Origin: Wolfiporia cocos
Lineage: Eukaryota; Basidiomycota; Agaricomycetes; Polyporales; Phaeolaceae
Length of the DNA stretch: 64,000 nucleotides
Direction: 5' to 3'
Assembly: GCA_029448655.1 (NCBI GenBank)
Contig: JACCLO010000012.1
Coordinates: 496,001 to 560,000 of the forward strand
Part shown: one piece after another, positions 33,044-45,400 of the stretch
How positions within the stretch are numbered: the first letter of the stretch is position 1
Layout of the letters: every line of letters starts with the position of its first letter
Program-made: the position numbers and the translations under genes
The notes under the pieces: model-generated
The model's input: only the letters and a program-made list of their open reading frames with translations
Database searches by the model: none
Told to the model about the DNA's origin: nothing

Positions 33044-34253
33044 CTACTTGCGACGCTGCACTCGCTTGGATAGCAGTACTGAATCCTTCCGAGGTCGACC
33101 ACGCTTACGCGGTACTGCCTTTGACTCGTTTTTGGGATCATCTGTATCAGTGGCAGCAGGTGTGTCCTTGGTGGCGTTTATGGCTGAGCTTGCGTTAATG
33201 AGCTGGGAATCCTTGGCTTTTACTGCAGATCTTGTGACACGAGTCACCTTGTTGCTATCCGTGTGGTTTACTACAGTATGTTGCAACGGCTGTGGCCTTG
33301 GTCGCTTAGCCACAGGAGGTGTTGCCTGACAATACGGTATGCCCCCTGTCAAACCAGGGCCAGCGCTTGGTGGCCATTTGTATGGATGTCCATTTGTCGT
33401 AACGATTGATGCCAGAGGAGTGGTATGATGCGTCGCCAGTGTAGGATCAGCATGCACCAGTTTGGCGAGTGATGTGTTGAACTGAAGTACCATTGCTGGT
33501 GAGTCCCCTGGACCTTCAACTGGAGCTGCAGAGTTATCGGTCCCCTCATAGACTGCAAAGGCTTGCTCAGGAATGGTACGCATTCGGACCACATAGCATG
33601 TACGTTCCTCAGGATTCAGGTCCACGGATTCTGTTACAATCTTGAAAATCTGCTCATCATCCTTCGCTTCACGTGCTAGATAGTGGCGCAAAATGACAAG
33701 ATCAAATAGCAAGGCTGCCGGACCAAATACTAGCACGTTATGAGGCATTGGTGGCAGACCATACAATTGGAAGTTCTTCAGATCATCGAGATGCATCTCA
33801 AGCTTGCGAAGGTAGGGATTCACAAGTGAGCGGTCGCCGGGTAATATTGGAACTGAGTAGGCATTACGAAAATTTGCAGCTTGTCCCAGTTTGTTGCTGC
33901 CAGCCTGCAGGAATTCCTTGAACTTCTCGATCACTGGGTGTTGACGCAAGCCCATTATGATATCCTCAATGGATGAAAATGCATCCTCTAGGACTTGCTT
34001 GACCTCCTCGTTGCTGTAGTTGTAAAGCTCAGCTGCATCTTCATAGAGACTTGTCGGCCACCGAATGCGGCCAAGCTAGGAGCGGATTAGGCACATAGGT
34101 AACAAAGCTGGAACGATGACTTACTTGCTTCACAGAAAACTCAACGGTCATATGTTGATCATGTAGCAGTTGCGCACAGCGGTGTACGAGGATCCGATTG
34201 TACTGTGGTCGGCGCTGTGCTGGATACACATTGCCGTAATACCACTCAATCAT
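33044..34253 (-). CDS. AT-hook protein of the transposon
   Basis: Two exons (34253-34125 and 34075-33044; 49-nt GTAAGT-intron) give 386 aa. A basic C-terminal tail ends R-K-R-G-R-P-R-K-D-S-V-L-L near residue 370, a textbook AT-hook for minor-groove binding. The N-terminal ~250 residues (M-I-E-W-Y-Y-G-N-V-Y-P...) match no family I know. The tail is rich in S/T/A and basic residues and probably disordered. An AT-hook protein beside arrays of short repeats could bind the element's ends, but that is inference. The true start may lie in an additional upstream exon. Confidence 0.65.
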
Positions 34254-35044
34254 CAGCAAAACCTCATTTCCTTGATTTAGGCAGATCAACTCAGATAAAC
34301 ATAGATCAACATAATCTCAGAGATTCACCTCGCCTCACAGGAAAACAGCTTTTCCATCTGGGATCTACAACCGCATGCTCTAGATCAACTCTCCCCCGGC
34401 CTGGCAGCTCTTAATCAACCAATATCTGTAAGGTTTTAAATGGCCCAGGGTACATCTTCGACTGCCATATAGCTAGCTTATGGGGCAGTATGGGGTGTCT
34501 AGGCTGGACCTGAACAATGTTTACCCTACCTGGTATACCCTGTTCTATTCAGATTTGCACATGTAGCAGGCCGCTGATTACCACAAGAATCATCGTATTT
34601 ATTTTATTCTGGCACATGCAACATGGATAAGAGTGGGCTACTAAGGTCAAGTACCATGCACGTGAACTATCGGATATATGAGCTGACGAGCGATTGAGCC
34701 AAAGACTATGTGAGAGAGTGGTACGTCCAGCTACAAGATGATCTTGAACACCAGAGTCGAATGGTGCAAGCGAAGATTTGAAGGCAGGTATACAAAATAG
34801 CTCTGAGTATGAGTCACAAGAGGATATGAACAGCCGAGTCAAGATAGTGAATGCAGAGTGCTGAAAGTCCAAGTTGGAAGCCATCGGATGCGATAACAAA
34901 TAGTGCGAGTAAGGCGAGAATCCCCTGAGAGTTGAGACAGCTGAAGAGCAGCTTAGCAATAATGGAAATTAACGGCAGCGATGTCAAGTCTAGACGGCTC
35001 AGCATACGGTGATGTAATGAATGGATAGAACACCTTACCTGGTT
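34254..35044. other. Spacer between two transposon genes
   Basis: No gene is supported. The AT-hook gene's promoter should lie here. Short 'gatcaac' / 'agatcaac' repeats occur at 34286-34390. Confidence 0.35.
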
Positions 35045-37256
35045 TTAATTGCGATTTTCTGCTATGTTGTCACCCTCCTCCTGATCAGCTGCGCCGTCTC
35101 CCTGGGTGCTTGCTTCAGCAGCCACTGAGGTTAAGAGACGCTGCTCGGCACGCTGCTTGCGTATCAGTTCAATTCCGGAAAGACCGGAATTGGTGTTCAT
35201 CAGATCTGACATTCTATTGTCTTTGGTTATCGATGTCTTGCCAAAAGCCTTTCTGCTCAAATTGTCATGATCAGTTGACGCCACACAATAAATAGGGTTC
35301 GCACAGATTCCACCACGACAGCGTTGCATCCGCCCACTCTGCATCCTCAAACAGCTCCAGAATGTTGTCAAAGAATACTGAATACTTAAATTCCCCATCT
35401 GCGTCGGACCTCCAAGATTTCTGTGAGCTAAGTGCATGTCGGCCCTGGTGGTTCCCATTTATTATAATAGACATAGAATCAAATTCAACACGTACTAGAA
35501 TCGCAGCATAGGCAATGGAAGAAGGCGATACTTCGGTCAATTTGTATTGTCGGAACAACGGTGGGCGTCCACCAGCTGAATCATCCTCTGAACTTGAGTC
35601 AGAGTCTTTGCCCGCAGTCATGGTGCCGACAGCAGACTTTCCACCCATAAGCACAAGTTGATAACACTAGAGAAACGTCAGTATGAAGTCATACCAGAGG
35701 TGTATACATACAGTGAGCAAGAAATTTGAGCGGCAAAGTGTCGAGTCAATTTTCTGAGGATTAAACTCCTCGACTTCATGAAACATGAATGTCGGCCAAT
35801 CGTTAGAGCTGATTCCAATCACGCCATTGGTGACATTCTGGCAGAATCTGTCAGGAAACGATTTAGTAAGCCACGAGTTGATTCTATTGACCGAAAATCA
35901 TATACTCTGCCGGGTTGCGATCAAACTCATCGAGCTTACTACGATCCACTAGAAGGCGTGCAGTTGTAGTGTGGTAGAATCCCCGGCTCTCCTTAGGAAG
36001 TTTGCGATTAATCTTGTCCTTGAAAGGAGCATATGAGCTCAGTAAGTCACGCTTAAACTTCTTCCGATCATCTGCAAATGCACGGGAGATGACGACCGAG
36101 ATCTGTGCAATTTTTGTCAGCAGATATCATCCAGTTATGTAGATTGACTTACAAATTTAGAAACAGCATCGAGTGACTCAAAGTGACTGGATATGTAGTC
36201 TACATGCTCTGCAATTGCAGGCATCATCTGGAGTAGGCCACGAAATCGGTTGACTGTGTGTACAAGCGCATCTTCCGATCTGTAGCATATGAGATAAATG
36301 TCATCACGTCAACAAGACAGCGATGGCGCACGGTATACACATCAATTAGGGCGCATATATGCGCCCTAATTGATGCGTAGCCATGCATAACAACGAGATT
36401 GCACCGTAAATCAGGCAGGTGTGCATGCCTATGCATCGACAGGGCACATTAAAGTGCCCTATCAATGCATAGGCAAGAGATAAGGACAATTAGCTCACAT
36501 AGCTTTCTGCGGGACTAGACTTCTCCATTTAGACCTCGGCTCGCCATCAAGGCGATAGCCTATCTTGAGCACTTGCTGGATATTCATGAATGGGCTGATA
36601 CAGCGGCACACAAAGCGTGCGCCGTCCTTCAATACTCCCAACGAAGAGCTCAAGGGAAGGAGGAAAGCTTCCTGTAAGCGAGAGGGTGCAAATAAATCAA
36701 TCAATGCGACTTACAGTGCGGATTTCTCAGCATTTTCTCCTTGACGCAAGATGGAGACAAAGTCTTTTGATTCGTTGGTCGATGCTTGACGTGAAGAGAG
36801 AGCCCCAGAAGCAGATGTACTCGATGCATGAGATAAAGGCTGAGCGGATTGGGTTGGATTAGATGGGTCCTCTGAAGGTGTTGCAGCATTGCGAATGATA
36901 GGCCTAGTTCTGGAGTGACTAGAGCCATCAGAGTGGTCGAGCATATTTGGGAGATCAGTAGCATCAGGGCTATTGGAGCACCCAGAGCCATCATGGTCCG
37001 AGCCATCTGAGTCGTCAGATGATACCACAATCATCATCTTCTTCCGCTTCTTTGGAGGCCGTGTGGGAGACTTTTCAGCCACTTCCCTGGACCCAGCAGA
37101 TGACCTGTGCCTTCTTATCTCTGGCTCAGGTGAGCTATCTTCCAGGGGAATGTCCCGGTTCTTTCGTTTCCGTGATGCCTGTTTTTGACGCGACTTGTCA
37201 GTGTCCTTTTCTTTTTGCTTACGGATGCTCTTTGATGAAGAGTGTCCAGAAGCCAT
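35045..37256 (-). CDS. DUF6698-like fungal protein of the transposon
   Basis: Seven exons (37256-36715, 36648-36499, 36279-36153, 36102-35906, 35847-35712, 35666-35305, 35252-35045) give 573 aa with all phases consistent; the second exon's 5' border is the least certain. The first ~170 residues are Ser/Lys-rich and disordered, with K-K-R-K-K nuclear-localisation-like runs. The rest shows a pattern I associate with the DUF6698 family of Agaricomycetes: R-G-F then T-x-R-L-L; N-D-W-P-T-F-M; S-N-F-L-L-T; P-S-S-I-A-Y-A-A-I-L-V-R; F-F-D-N-I-L-E-L-F-E-D-A; and W-W-N-L-K-A-F-G. The function is unknown. It is head-to-head with the Plavaka transposase, 282 bp apart, so probably co-expressed with it. 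Confidence 0.72.
36280..36498 (-). other. Large intron packed with palindromes
   Basis: At 219 nt this intron is four times longer than its neighbours. It contains a perfect 30-bp palindrome, caattagggcgcata and its complement (36349-36378), and a second imperfect one of ~50 bp (gcctatgcat..gggcac / gtgccc..atgcataggc, 36427-36474). Each could form a strong hairpin. The intron may hold a tiny MITE; no target duplication was found. Confidence 0.7.
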
Positions 37257-37538
37257 GTAGATCTGAATAGCTTAGGAATAAAGTGGGTATTTAAGAATGC
37301 AGGATGGAATGCGGCGAAAAAAGAGGAAGCGCAGCGAAGCCACTGGACAAGTCCGCAGCGGAGCCTAAAACCTATGATGCGCTGATACGCCACAAACGCG
37401 TCGGGGAGATGTCACATGAACGTGCTGATGAACACGTGAGTTTTCTAGTGCAAGTTCTCTAAGTCCAACCTCCCTTGCAGTCGCTCGCCACCACACTATT
37501 CTGAATTAGCTTTGTACGGACAGCTCTGGGCTACTATC
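37257..37538. promoter_or_regulatory. Bidirectional promoter between the DUF6698-like gene and the transposase
   Basis: Only 282 bp separate two divergent ATGs (37256 minus, 37539 plus). Any promoter for both genes must lie here or overlap them. No clear TATA box; no CACTTG motif. Confidence 0.5.
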
Positions 37539-40500
37539 ATGCTGGTGTGCTTTGCCTGTGGGCGGGAGGACTTCAGGGACCGGCGCGCACTCAACAGCCA
37601 CTTAGGTCAATGCAAGCAGAACCAGGTGTTCGGAGATGATACTTTGAGAATCAAGGCTCAAACCAATGCAGAGAAACGTAAGGGGAAGGAGGTAGAGAGA
37701 GCTTCAAAATATTTACGTGGGGAAGGTAATCTGGACGTGGTGGATGAGCGGCAGGAGCATCATGATGTGGAGCCTTATGAGCCGGTTCGTACCTTAGAAT
37801 CCAATAAAATTATTCAAAATTACAGCTGTGTACAGCCATTCCAATATGAAGATTTAGTTGCAGAAGAGGCCATTGCAGGCCCCTCTGATTTTACTAGTAG
37901 CGCTGCAAATAACATTGAGGATGTGCCTTCCTCGACAAGCCGCTCTGGGCGTGTGCGCCGTCCCCCTCGCTCTCTAGTCGACTTTCTACCATCTGCTCTT
38001 TCAGGCCTTCCCATGCATATCAGATGTCACTTCTCTGCCCCGAAACCTCCCGTTCTTCCGTCACCTGATCCGGACACACACCCTGAGGCAGAGAATTCTG
38101 ACTTGGATGGCCAGGAGCATGTGCCACATATACCCACGACATACAATACAGAACCTAATATGTTCGGCATGTTCCGATCGTATCCCAGGAAGCCTAGGAC
38201 TGCTCCTGCAGATGGAGAGGACTCTGATATCATCTACGACATGCCCATGCGACGAAGCCCTGATGGCGATACCCCTGGTGGTGATAGCTCTGACACAAGC
38301 CCTTCACGTAACCCATACAAGCCATTTCCAAATGCATCAGTATTCATGCTGATGGAATGGGCAAATAGCGGTTCGAATCTCAAGTCATCCGAACAGCTTG
38401 AAGCCCTCCTCCAAATTTTACTCCATCCTGACTTCGACATACAGCATCTCATTGGTATCAATATTGCACGTGAAAATGCTCGTCTTGATGAATTCAGAAA
38501 GACCAATGGAGCACTCAGATCGACAGATGGGTGGATTGAGACTTCCGTGCATGTCCATGTGCCCAAGGAGGGCATTTACCATACATCAGAGGATCAAGCA
38601 CCAACGTTTGAAGTCCACAACGTCCACTACCGCCCCCTACTTGACGTCATCACAGCTGCATTTCAGGGATCTGATGTGGACCGATATCACTGGGTGCCTC
38701 ATAGGCAATTCTGGCGCCGTCCGAAGACAGATCAATCAAGGAGTGAGGATGACTCAGAAGCGGGTGATTCGGAAGCAGAGTATGAGGACATTCGAATATA
38801 CTCTGAGCTCTTCAACAGTGATGCTATGCTAGAGGAAGACGCCAAGATTCAGGCTCTAGATCCAAATCCTGATGATCCTGAGGGAACTGAAGCTGCCATG
38901 GTTCCCATAATGCTATGGTCTGACTCCACTCATCTTGCCAGCTTTGGGTCAGCATCTTTGTGGCCAATCTATGCCTACTTCGGGAATCTTTCGAAATATA
39001 TTCGTGGGCGGCCCTCTGCACATGCAGCCCATCACCTGGCTTATATGCCTTCAGTAAGTGCTTTATCCTCACATATATTGCAACAGTCTAATATTTCTGC
39101 TGTCACATAGCTTCCAGATATCATCCAAGACTTCTATCAAAGGACCTATAAGACGAGTGCCTCTGCAGATACACTTAGATTTCTAAAGCGCGATATTGTC
39201 CACCAAATACTTCTTCTCCTTCTTGATGAGGACTTTATGCATGCATATGAGCATGGAATTCTCATTCTCTGCGGTGATAATGTCTGGCGGCGGCTATTTC
39301 CCCGATTTTTCACATATTCTGCCGATTATCCTGAGAAGTACACCTATTATTTTGCTCTCTAATAATTAACTTATCTGGACAATACAGGGTCATATTGGCA
39401 TGCATCAGATATCTTGCAGAGTGCCCATGTCCTCGGTGCCTTATCAAAAAGAAAGATCTTGCTCAGGCTGGAACACACTTGGATGCTTGCCGCCGAGAAA
39501 AGACCCGCATTGATGACAGGCGCACTCAGGAGGTAATCGACCTTGCACGCAAGTGGGTTTTTGAAGGGTATGGCTCAAACAGTGCAGCTGTTGGACGCTT
39601 ACTCAATGATAAATCACTGGTACCAACCCGGGTATGTGACTCTACACTCTGAGAGATTTAAATTAATATCTCTGTACAGAGTGCATTCTCAAGGCGTCTA
39701 GCACCCTATGGCTTCAACCATTATGCTATGTTTGTGCCTGACCTCATGCATGAATTTGAACTCGGTGTATGGAAGTCGATATTTACCCATTTACTGCGAA
39801 TCCTATATGCCCAAGGGGGGGATAGCATCCAAAAACTCAATGACCGGTAAGTATATCTATATCCTGTGCTACCTTCATACCTGTCCCACAGCAGATGAGC
39901 TCATTATTGTCATGACTCGCAGGTTCCGTAAGATACCATCATTTGGATGTAGTACAATACGGAGATTTCACCAGAATGTCTCCGGAATGAAGAAACTGGC
40001 TGCACGAGACTTTGAGGATATACTACAGGTATAAATATGTGTCTACACACTCTCCATCTGTTGATGATCTTGCAGTGCATTATGCCAGCCATCAGTGGCC
40101 TTCTGGATCAACCACATAACAACATTGTTCAAGATCTGATATTTGAGCTTGCAACATGGCATGCACTGGCAAAGCTACGGCTGCATACTGAAGAAACACT
40201 TCAGATCCTTGAGCACACTACTAGATCTGTTGGACAGGTTGTTCGTCAGTTCCTAGCCGTGACATGCGAGTACTATGATACAGAGGAGCTACCAAAGGAG
40301 GAAGCAGCTCGTGGGCGGCGCACTGCGGCTCTTACAGCTAATACGACGTCACAGAAGGCAAGGGGTAAATCAAAATCTGAGGGACGCCGCAAGAAGAAGT
40401 TGAATATATCAACATTCAAATATCACTCACTACCGGATTATGCCAACTCAATACGGCGATATGGCACCACAGATAATTATAGCACACAAATTGTAGGCTG

Positions 40501-42112
40501 TTACTCAATTAATAGTCTCATATCTAATGATTTATGAAGGGTGAATTGGAACACCGACGGGTCAAACGGTATTATGCACGGACAAACAAGAATCATCATG
40601 CAAAACAGATTGCAAAGCATCATTGGCGCGAGGAGATCTTGCACCGGATCCGGCATAATGTAGATTCCCACAAGGCGGCTAGGGCTGTGGTTTCTGGAGA
40701 TGATACAGCAGAGAGTGACAGCGATACTTCCAACTTAGGGTATTAATCAGGGAGTGCAGTGACCAAAGAAATATACTGATCATATGCATAGGGAAGCTGT
40801 CATATTACCACAACATAGTAGGAGGTGGCATGCAAGATTATCACCAACAGGCAGGACCCATGAACATGAGAAGCTACCATATTCAAACCCAGATGCACGC
40901 TTCCACATCTCGCACTCGCAGCGAGATTATTTGGATCTCATCGCATGGATTCGTACTAATAATAATGATCCAGCATTCAGTGTAAGTTTCGCCACTCTTG
41001 GTTCAGCAATGCACTCTAAATAATGTGAAATGACTCCTTAGAATTTTATCCCACTGCTCAAGGACCATCTACTGGCACGCTTACTGGAGCGTCCTTATGA
41101 TGGTGATGAGGATGAATTCACAGACCAGGAACGCCACAATCTCAGGTTTGATGACGACCGGATCTATCGGCACAAAGTGTTTCGCATTAATTACACTACT
41201 TATGACATGCGACGAGCACAAGACTCAATCAACCCGAGATCTCACCCTGATATCATGCTGCTAGCTCATGAAGAAGATAATCAAGAAAGCAGTCATGAAT
41301 TTTGGTATGCTCGTGTAATCGGAATCTTCCATGCCAATGTCACCTATACACCACCATCACAATCCCCTATCTCAAAGCGCTTGTTCTTCCTCTGGGTTCG
41401 CTGGTTTGGCCGTGATCCGGAGTTCGATGGTGGATTCCAAGCACGGCGTCTTCATCGTGTTGGCTTCGTCCCTGACAGCTTCGATGAAAGGCCGTTTGGT
41501 TTCATAGACCCAGCAAATGTCTTGCGTGGTGCGCACCTCATTCCTACATTCTCCGAGAAGAAGACACGGTACTTCCTCGGACCCTCAATGGCAGCACGGC
41601 AGCCTTCAGAGAAGGACAAGGACTATGTGAACTATGATGTTAACATGTAAGTAACTCATCGATTCATCTCTATAATGCAAGCTAATGTATTTTAAGGTTT
41701 GTTGACCGTGATATGTTCATGCGCTACCTTGGTGGTGGCATCGGACATATGGGCACATCAAACTCACAATATGCCTGGGAAGATGTGGAAGAAACTACCA
41801 AGAGTGCTATGCCTGATGAGCACGAGGATGAAGATGAACAGAGCTCACGGAACTCAAATATAGGTGGGATATTGTCCTAAATCAGCATTGGATTGATGAG
41901 ATACTGCTTTATCAGGCCATGGAGAAGAAGACAATGAAGATGAAGAGGAATGCGCAGAAGAGAGGTATTATAGGCCTACAGCAACAGACTCAGGCAGCAA
42001 AGATGGGAGTGACGATGAGAGTGAGACCGATGAGATTGATGATGATGTTGGAGAACCTGAGGATGAAGAAGTAATCGATGAATACGCACAGTTCGGGTTT
42101 GCAAGTCTATAA
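37539..42112 (+). CDS. Plavaka-family transposase, intact
   Basis: Eleven exons (37539-39053, 39111-39337, 39388-39631, 39680-39846, 39923-40028, 40076-40492, 40540-40739, 40792-40981, 41042-41646, 41697-41863, 41916-42112) give 1344 aa with every junction in phase and no stop. A C2H2-like finger (C-x2-C...H-x3-C) opens the protein at residues 4-27. The transposase core has W-S-D-S-T-H-L (D462), L-W-P-I-Y-A-Y-F-G-N-L then R-G-R-P-S, a C-P-C-P-R-C knuckle (~593-598), and V-P-D-L-M-H-E-F-E-L-G-V-W-K (D683), the Plavaka signature as I know it. The C-terminal part (W-Y-A-R-V-I-G-I-F-H, W-V-R-W-F-G-R-D, D-P-A-N-V-L-R-G-A-H-L-I-P, F-V-D-R-D-M-F-M-R) is also typical of the family. The tail is acidic. 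It moves DNA by cut-and-paste; intactness suggests the element was recently active. Confidence 0.92.
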
Positions 42113-42496
42113 CATTGGTCTACTGAGGTGGTGAGCAGTACTCTGGATAAGTGACTTAACACCTACTGACCTGCACTTTTCACAGAAAAACCTCATTTAG
42201 TAGACTTGAAACTACTCAATTGCATTGCTCTGATGTCCTTTCGAATGTATACAAGTTTATTAGTCTAATGTTGTTGTACCATCACAACGCGACGCAATGC
42301 TCAGTTACAGTGTTAGGACAGGCCCTGAAATACATCGATACCCAAGGATTATGTTGATCTACCAAAATCTGGAATTATCCGGAGCTCGCCTCTTCGTCTG
42401 TAGTACTCCACATATAATCTCCGGACCAAGCAGTTGATCTATGTTATTCTAGGTAAATCTACACACGTTCATTAGATCTACCCCACCCATGTAAAT
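42113..42496. other. Convergent 3' spacer
   Basis: This spacer lies between the stop codons of two convergent transposon genes. Repeated 'tgatcta' / 'agatcta' and 'taaatctaggtaa' motifs occur at 42354-42503. No gene. Confidence 0.4.
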
Positions 42497-45400
42497 CTAG
42501 GTAAGTCGACAAAATGCACTTTTGCTGATGATCCTTGCGTAGTAAGGTTCACTGTCGTCGCGGCCAACTATTAGTGCAGGATAGAGCTTGCTGTTGGTGT
42601 AGGGAGCAAGTAGAATGTGTTGTCCGGCACTGCAGGAATACGTATGTTTTAGAGCATGTTCACTCCTGTGAAATGACAAACTCACAAATCATCCATCCAT
42701 AATGGAGGAGGTGTTGGATCACAGCTTGAGGGACAGAACCATGCCTGAGTGGTCTTATCAACATCCTTTGGAAGACCAAATTGAGCTTCGACGCAGCCAA
42801 TATGAGACCATTGGAAGCAGAGATCGCATTGAATGAAACCACTGATTGTCGACAGTGGAGATTTTCGCAGTTTAGTGGAAACATCAGAGGAACCAGCACG
42901 GGGCTCAGCCTTGAGTCCACATCCAACGCAATCGACTATGTGAGAGCTTTTCTTCAGTTCAAAGTCATCTTGATTAACGATTTTCATGAGCCGAGTAATG
43001 TGTGTGTCGTTGGAGTGGGCAGTTGGCAGGGTAGCACTGGCTTCTTTGTCTAAAGGCTGAATGGAGATGGTAGGTGGATTCTCCATTTCAGTCAAGTCGA
43101 TGACAGCTGCTTTAGAGAGGTGCGTAGAACAGTTGCTAATTAGTGATGCGAGTTGATCAACGCTCCTCTCAGTAATCTATGAAATCATTTAATTAATAGG
43201 AAAGCATCTATGTGTTTGGTACATACCGATTCATTCGACTTGCGGTTATAGAGTACGAGTGAAACCTCAGGATCATGCTGGCGCTGTAGCAGCAATGATG
43301 CGGGACCTGCATCCTGCAATTTCCCATTGTTCACCAAGTCATCGTAAGTGAACATCCTATCACGAAGTTTGAATTGTGCCGTATAATGCCTCTTCTTCTT
43401 GTCAAACAGAATGCGGCCGACCATCTCGTATTCTATTCCAGTGGATGATAGCTCTTGCTCTGGAATGTAGAACTCAAGAGGGAATTGGACAAGCTCGCGC
43501 GATGCGAATTTTGCCGCTGTATCGCCACAGGTTTCGGGCCTGACTTGAAGCGTCCGGGGCCATTGTGTATGAACAGCATGTACATGGGCAGTATGTTTGC
43601 AGCCTTCTCCATTGCATGGCACAGGTGCGAGCGCATGCAGCAGAGTTCCTCCATGATACTCATTTCCGACGGGTCGACAGGGCATGAAGTAAGCAAAATA
43701 CTCTGCCAGCGAGACCAACCCATGTGTAACATTCTGGCGGGTGATGTTTATGTCGCTGTCCAAGAGTGTGAATAGGGTTAGAGAGTCGGTTGGGGGCTCC
43801 ACTTGCATGTGTCCTGCTGTGCAGACACGGATGACTAGATGCTGGATTGAGAAGAAGCTCTGTATTTCAAGACTCTTGTACTGGCCCCTGATGTCCTGTA
43901 TATACCAGTGTGATTAGAAGGAAACCTTCATTCCTGTGGCAGAATGTGAGGGAACTTACAAGATTGAGCATACGATTGCTCCATGACACAGCACAGCCTT
44001 CGCCTTTGTCTGGGTGGAGCTTCCACTCTTGGTAGACAGCATTTTGTACATGTCGCTGACCTAATTCAAATATATGCTGGTACGTGTCAGCATCAGAGCT
44101 TCCAACCAACCACTTTGTGCGATTGTGAAAATGCCAGAATATACGGTTAGCCAGGGACTTAGGGACTGCCTTCAGAAGATCAAGGAAAGCTGAACGAGCT
44201 TGCGGGGGCCATGACAAGTGGGCACGGTATAGACCTTCTAATGTCACATCAATGAAGCATGAGTTTTCCCTCCACCGATATGACTGAAGCTGCTTTGGTA
44301 GCAGGATAGATACAGGAAGCTGGCCATGAATATATGACACATCTTCAGCCTTGATCGTGGATGGCTTGCCATGAGATTTCTGGGCACTATGTTTGGAAGA
44401 CTTGCCCGTTTTCATGTCTGACTGCTCTGGATCCTTCTGACGAGATTTTGTGAGAGCTGCACCTTCAAGAGCATCTGAGGTATCAGGTGCACGACCATCA
44501 TTGGGATGATATTTCTTTGGACGAGCACGTGTTGCTTCTCGCACATCGGAGGCCTCAAAATGACCTGCTGTGATTGATATCATAAATGAGATCAATAAAG
44601 GCATATAAATAAAACTCACCATTGATACTCTTGTACTGTAGCTCTAGTTCTCTGACATGTAGGACAAGTGCTTCGACACCATCGACAAGGTCATGACCCT
44701 TTCCAGTAGCATGATGAAGAAGGGAATGCTGAGTCTCGATCGGATTAGAAGTGTTCGGAACCTCTGTCAGATGCTCTGGGTCGATATGGCTCTTTGCGGG
44801 GAATACCATTGACGCAACTCGAGGCTGTAACCACCAGTCAATCCAGCCACGGATGTCTGGGAACAGTTTGTACAGTGAGGTAACACGGTCATCAAACAGT
44901 TCGGATGTGGTTCTTGGGGATTGGAGGGTGAACATGTGATCATCAAAGTGTTCAACTTGGGTCTTAGGAACGAGTTTCTCAGATCTCTTGATACGCAAGC
45001 ATGAACATCCAAAGTGTGTGTCGCATCCACGCAAATATTTCGCAGCCTCCTCCTCGAGGCGCTTCCGCTCTGCTGCTTGAGCTTCACTACCCAACTGTTC
45101 CCAGCCACGAATGAGCTTGACAGATAGAGCAACATATTGGCGTGTATGCGCAAGCCTCTGGGCCGCCGAGAAGTCCATGACCTAGTATCATGTTAGTGAG
45201 TTTGAGTTCATCAAGACGGGCTACAGTTTGAGACGTACAGCGAATAGAAATTTTGGATCGAATCGTGCACCTGCAGCAGTGACAATTGAATCATTGAGAA
45301 CGCTGAAATGTGGTTCATGGTGCCCAGTGTCAAGGCCGTCGATCCAGGTGTACAATACCGGTGCCCATGATTTCAAAACCGAGCTGAAGGCACATGTAGC

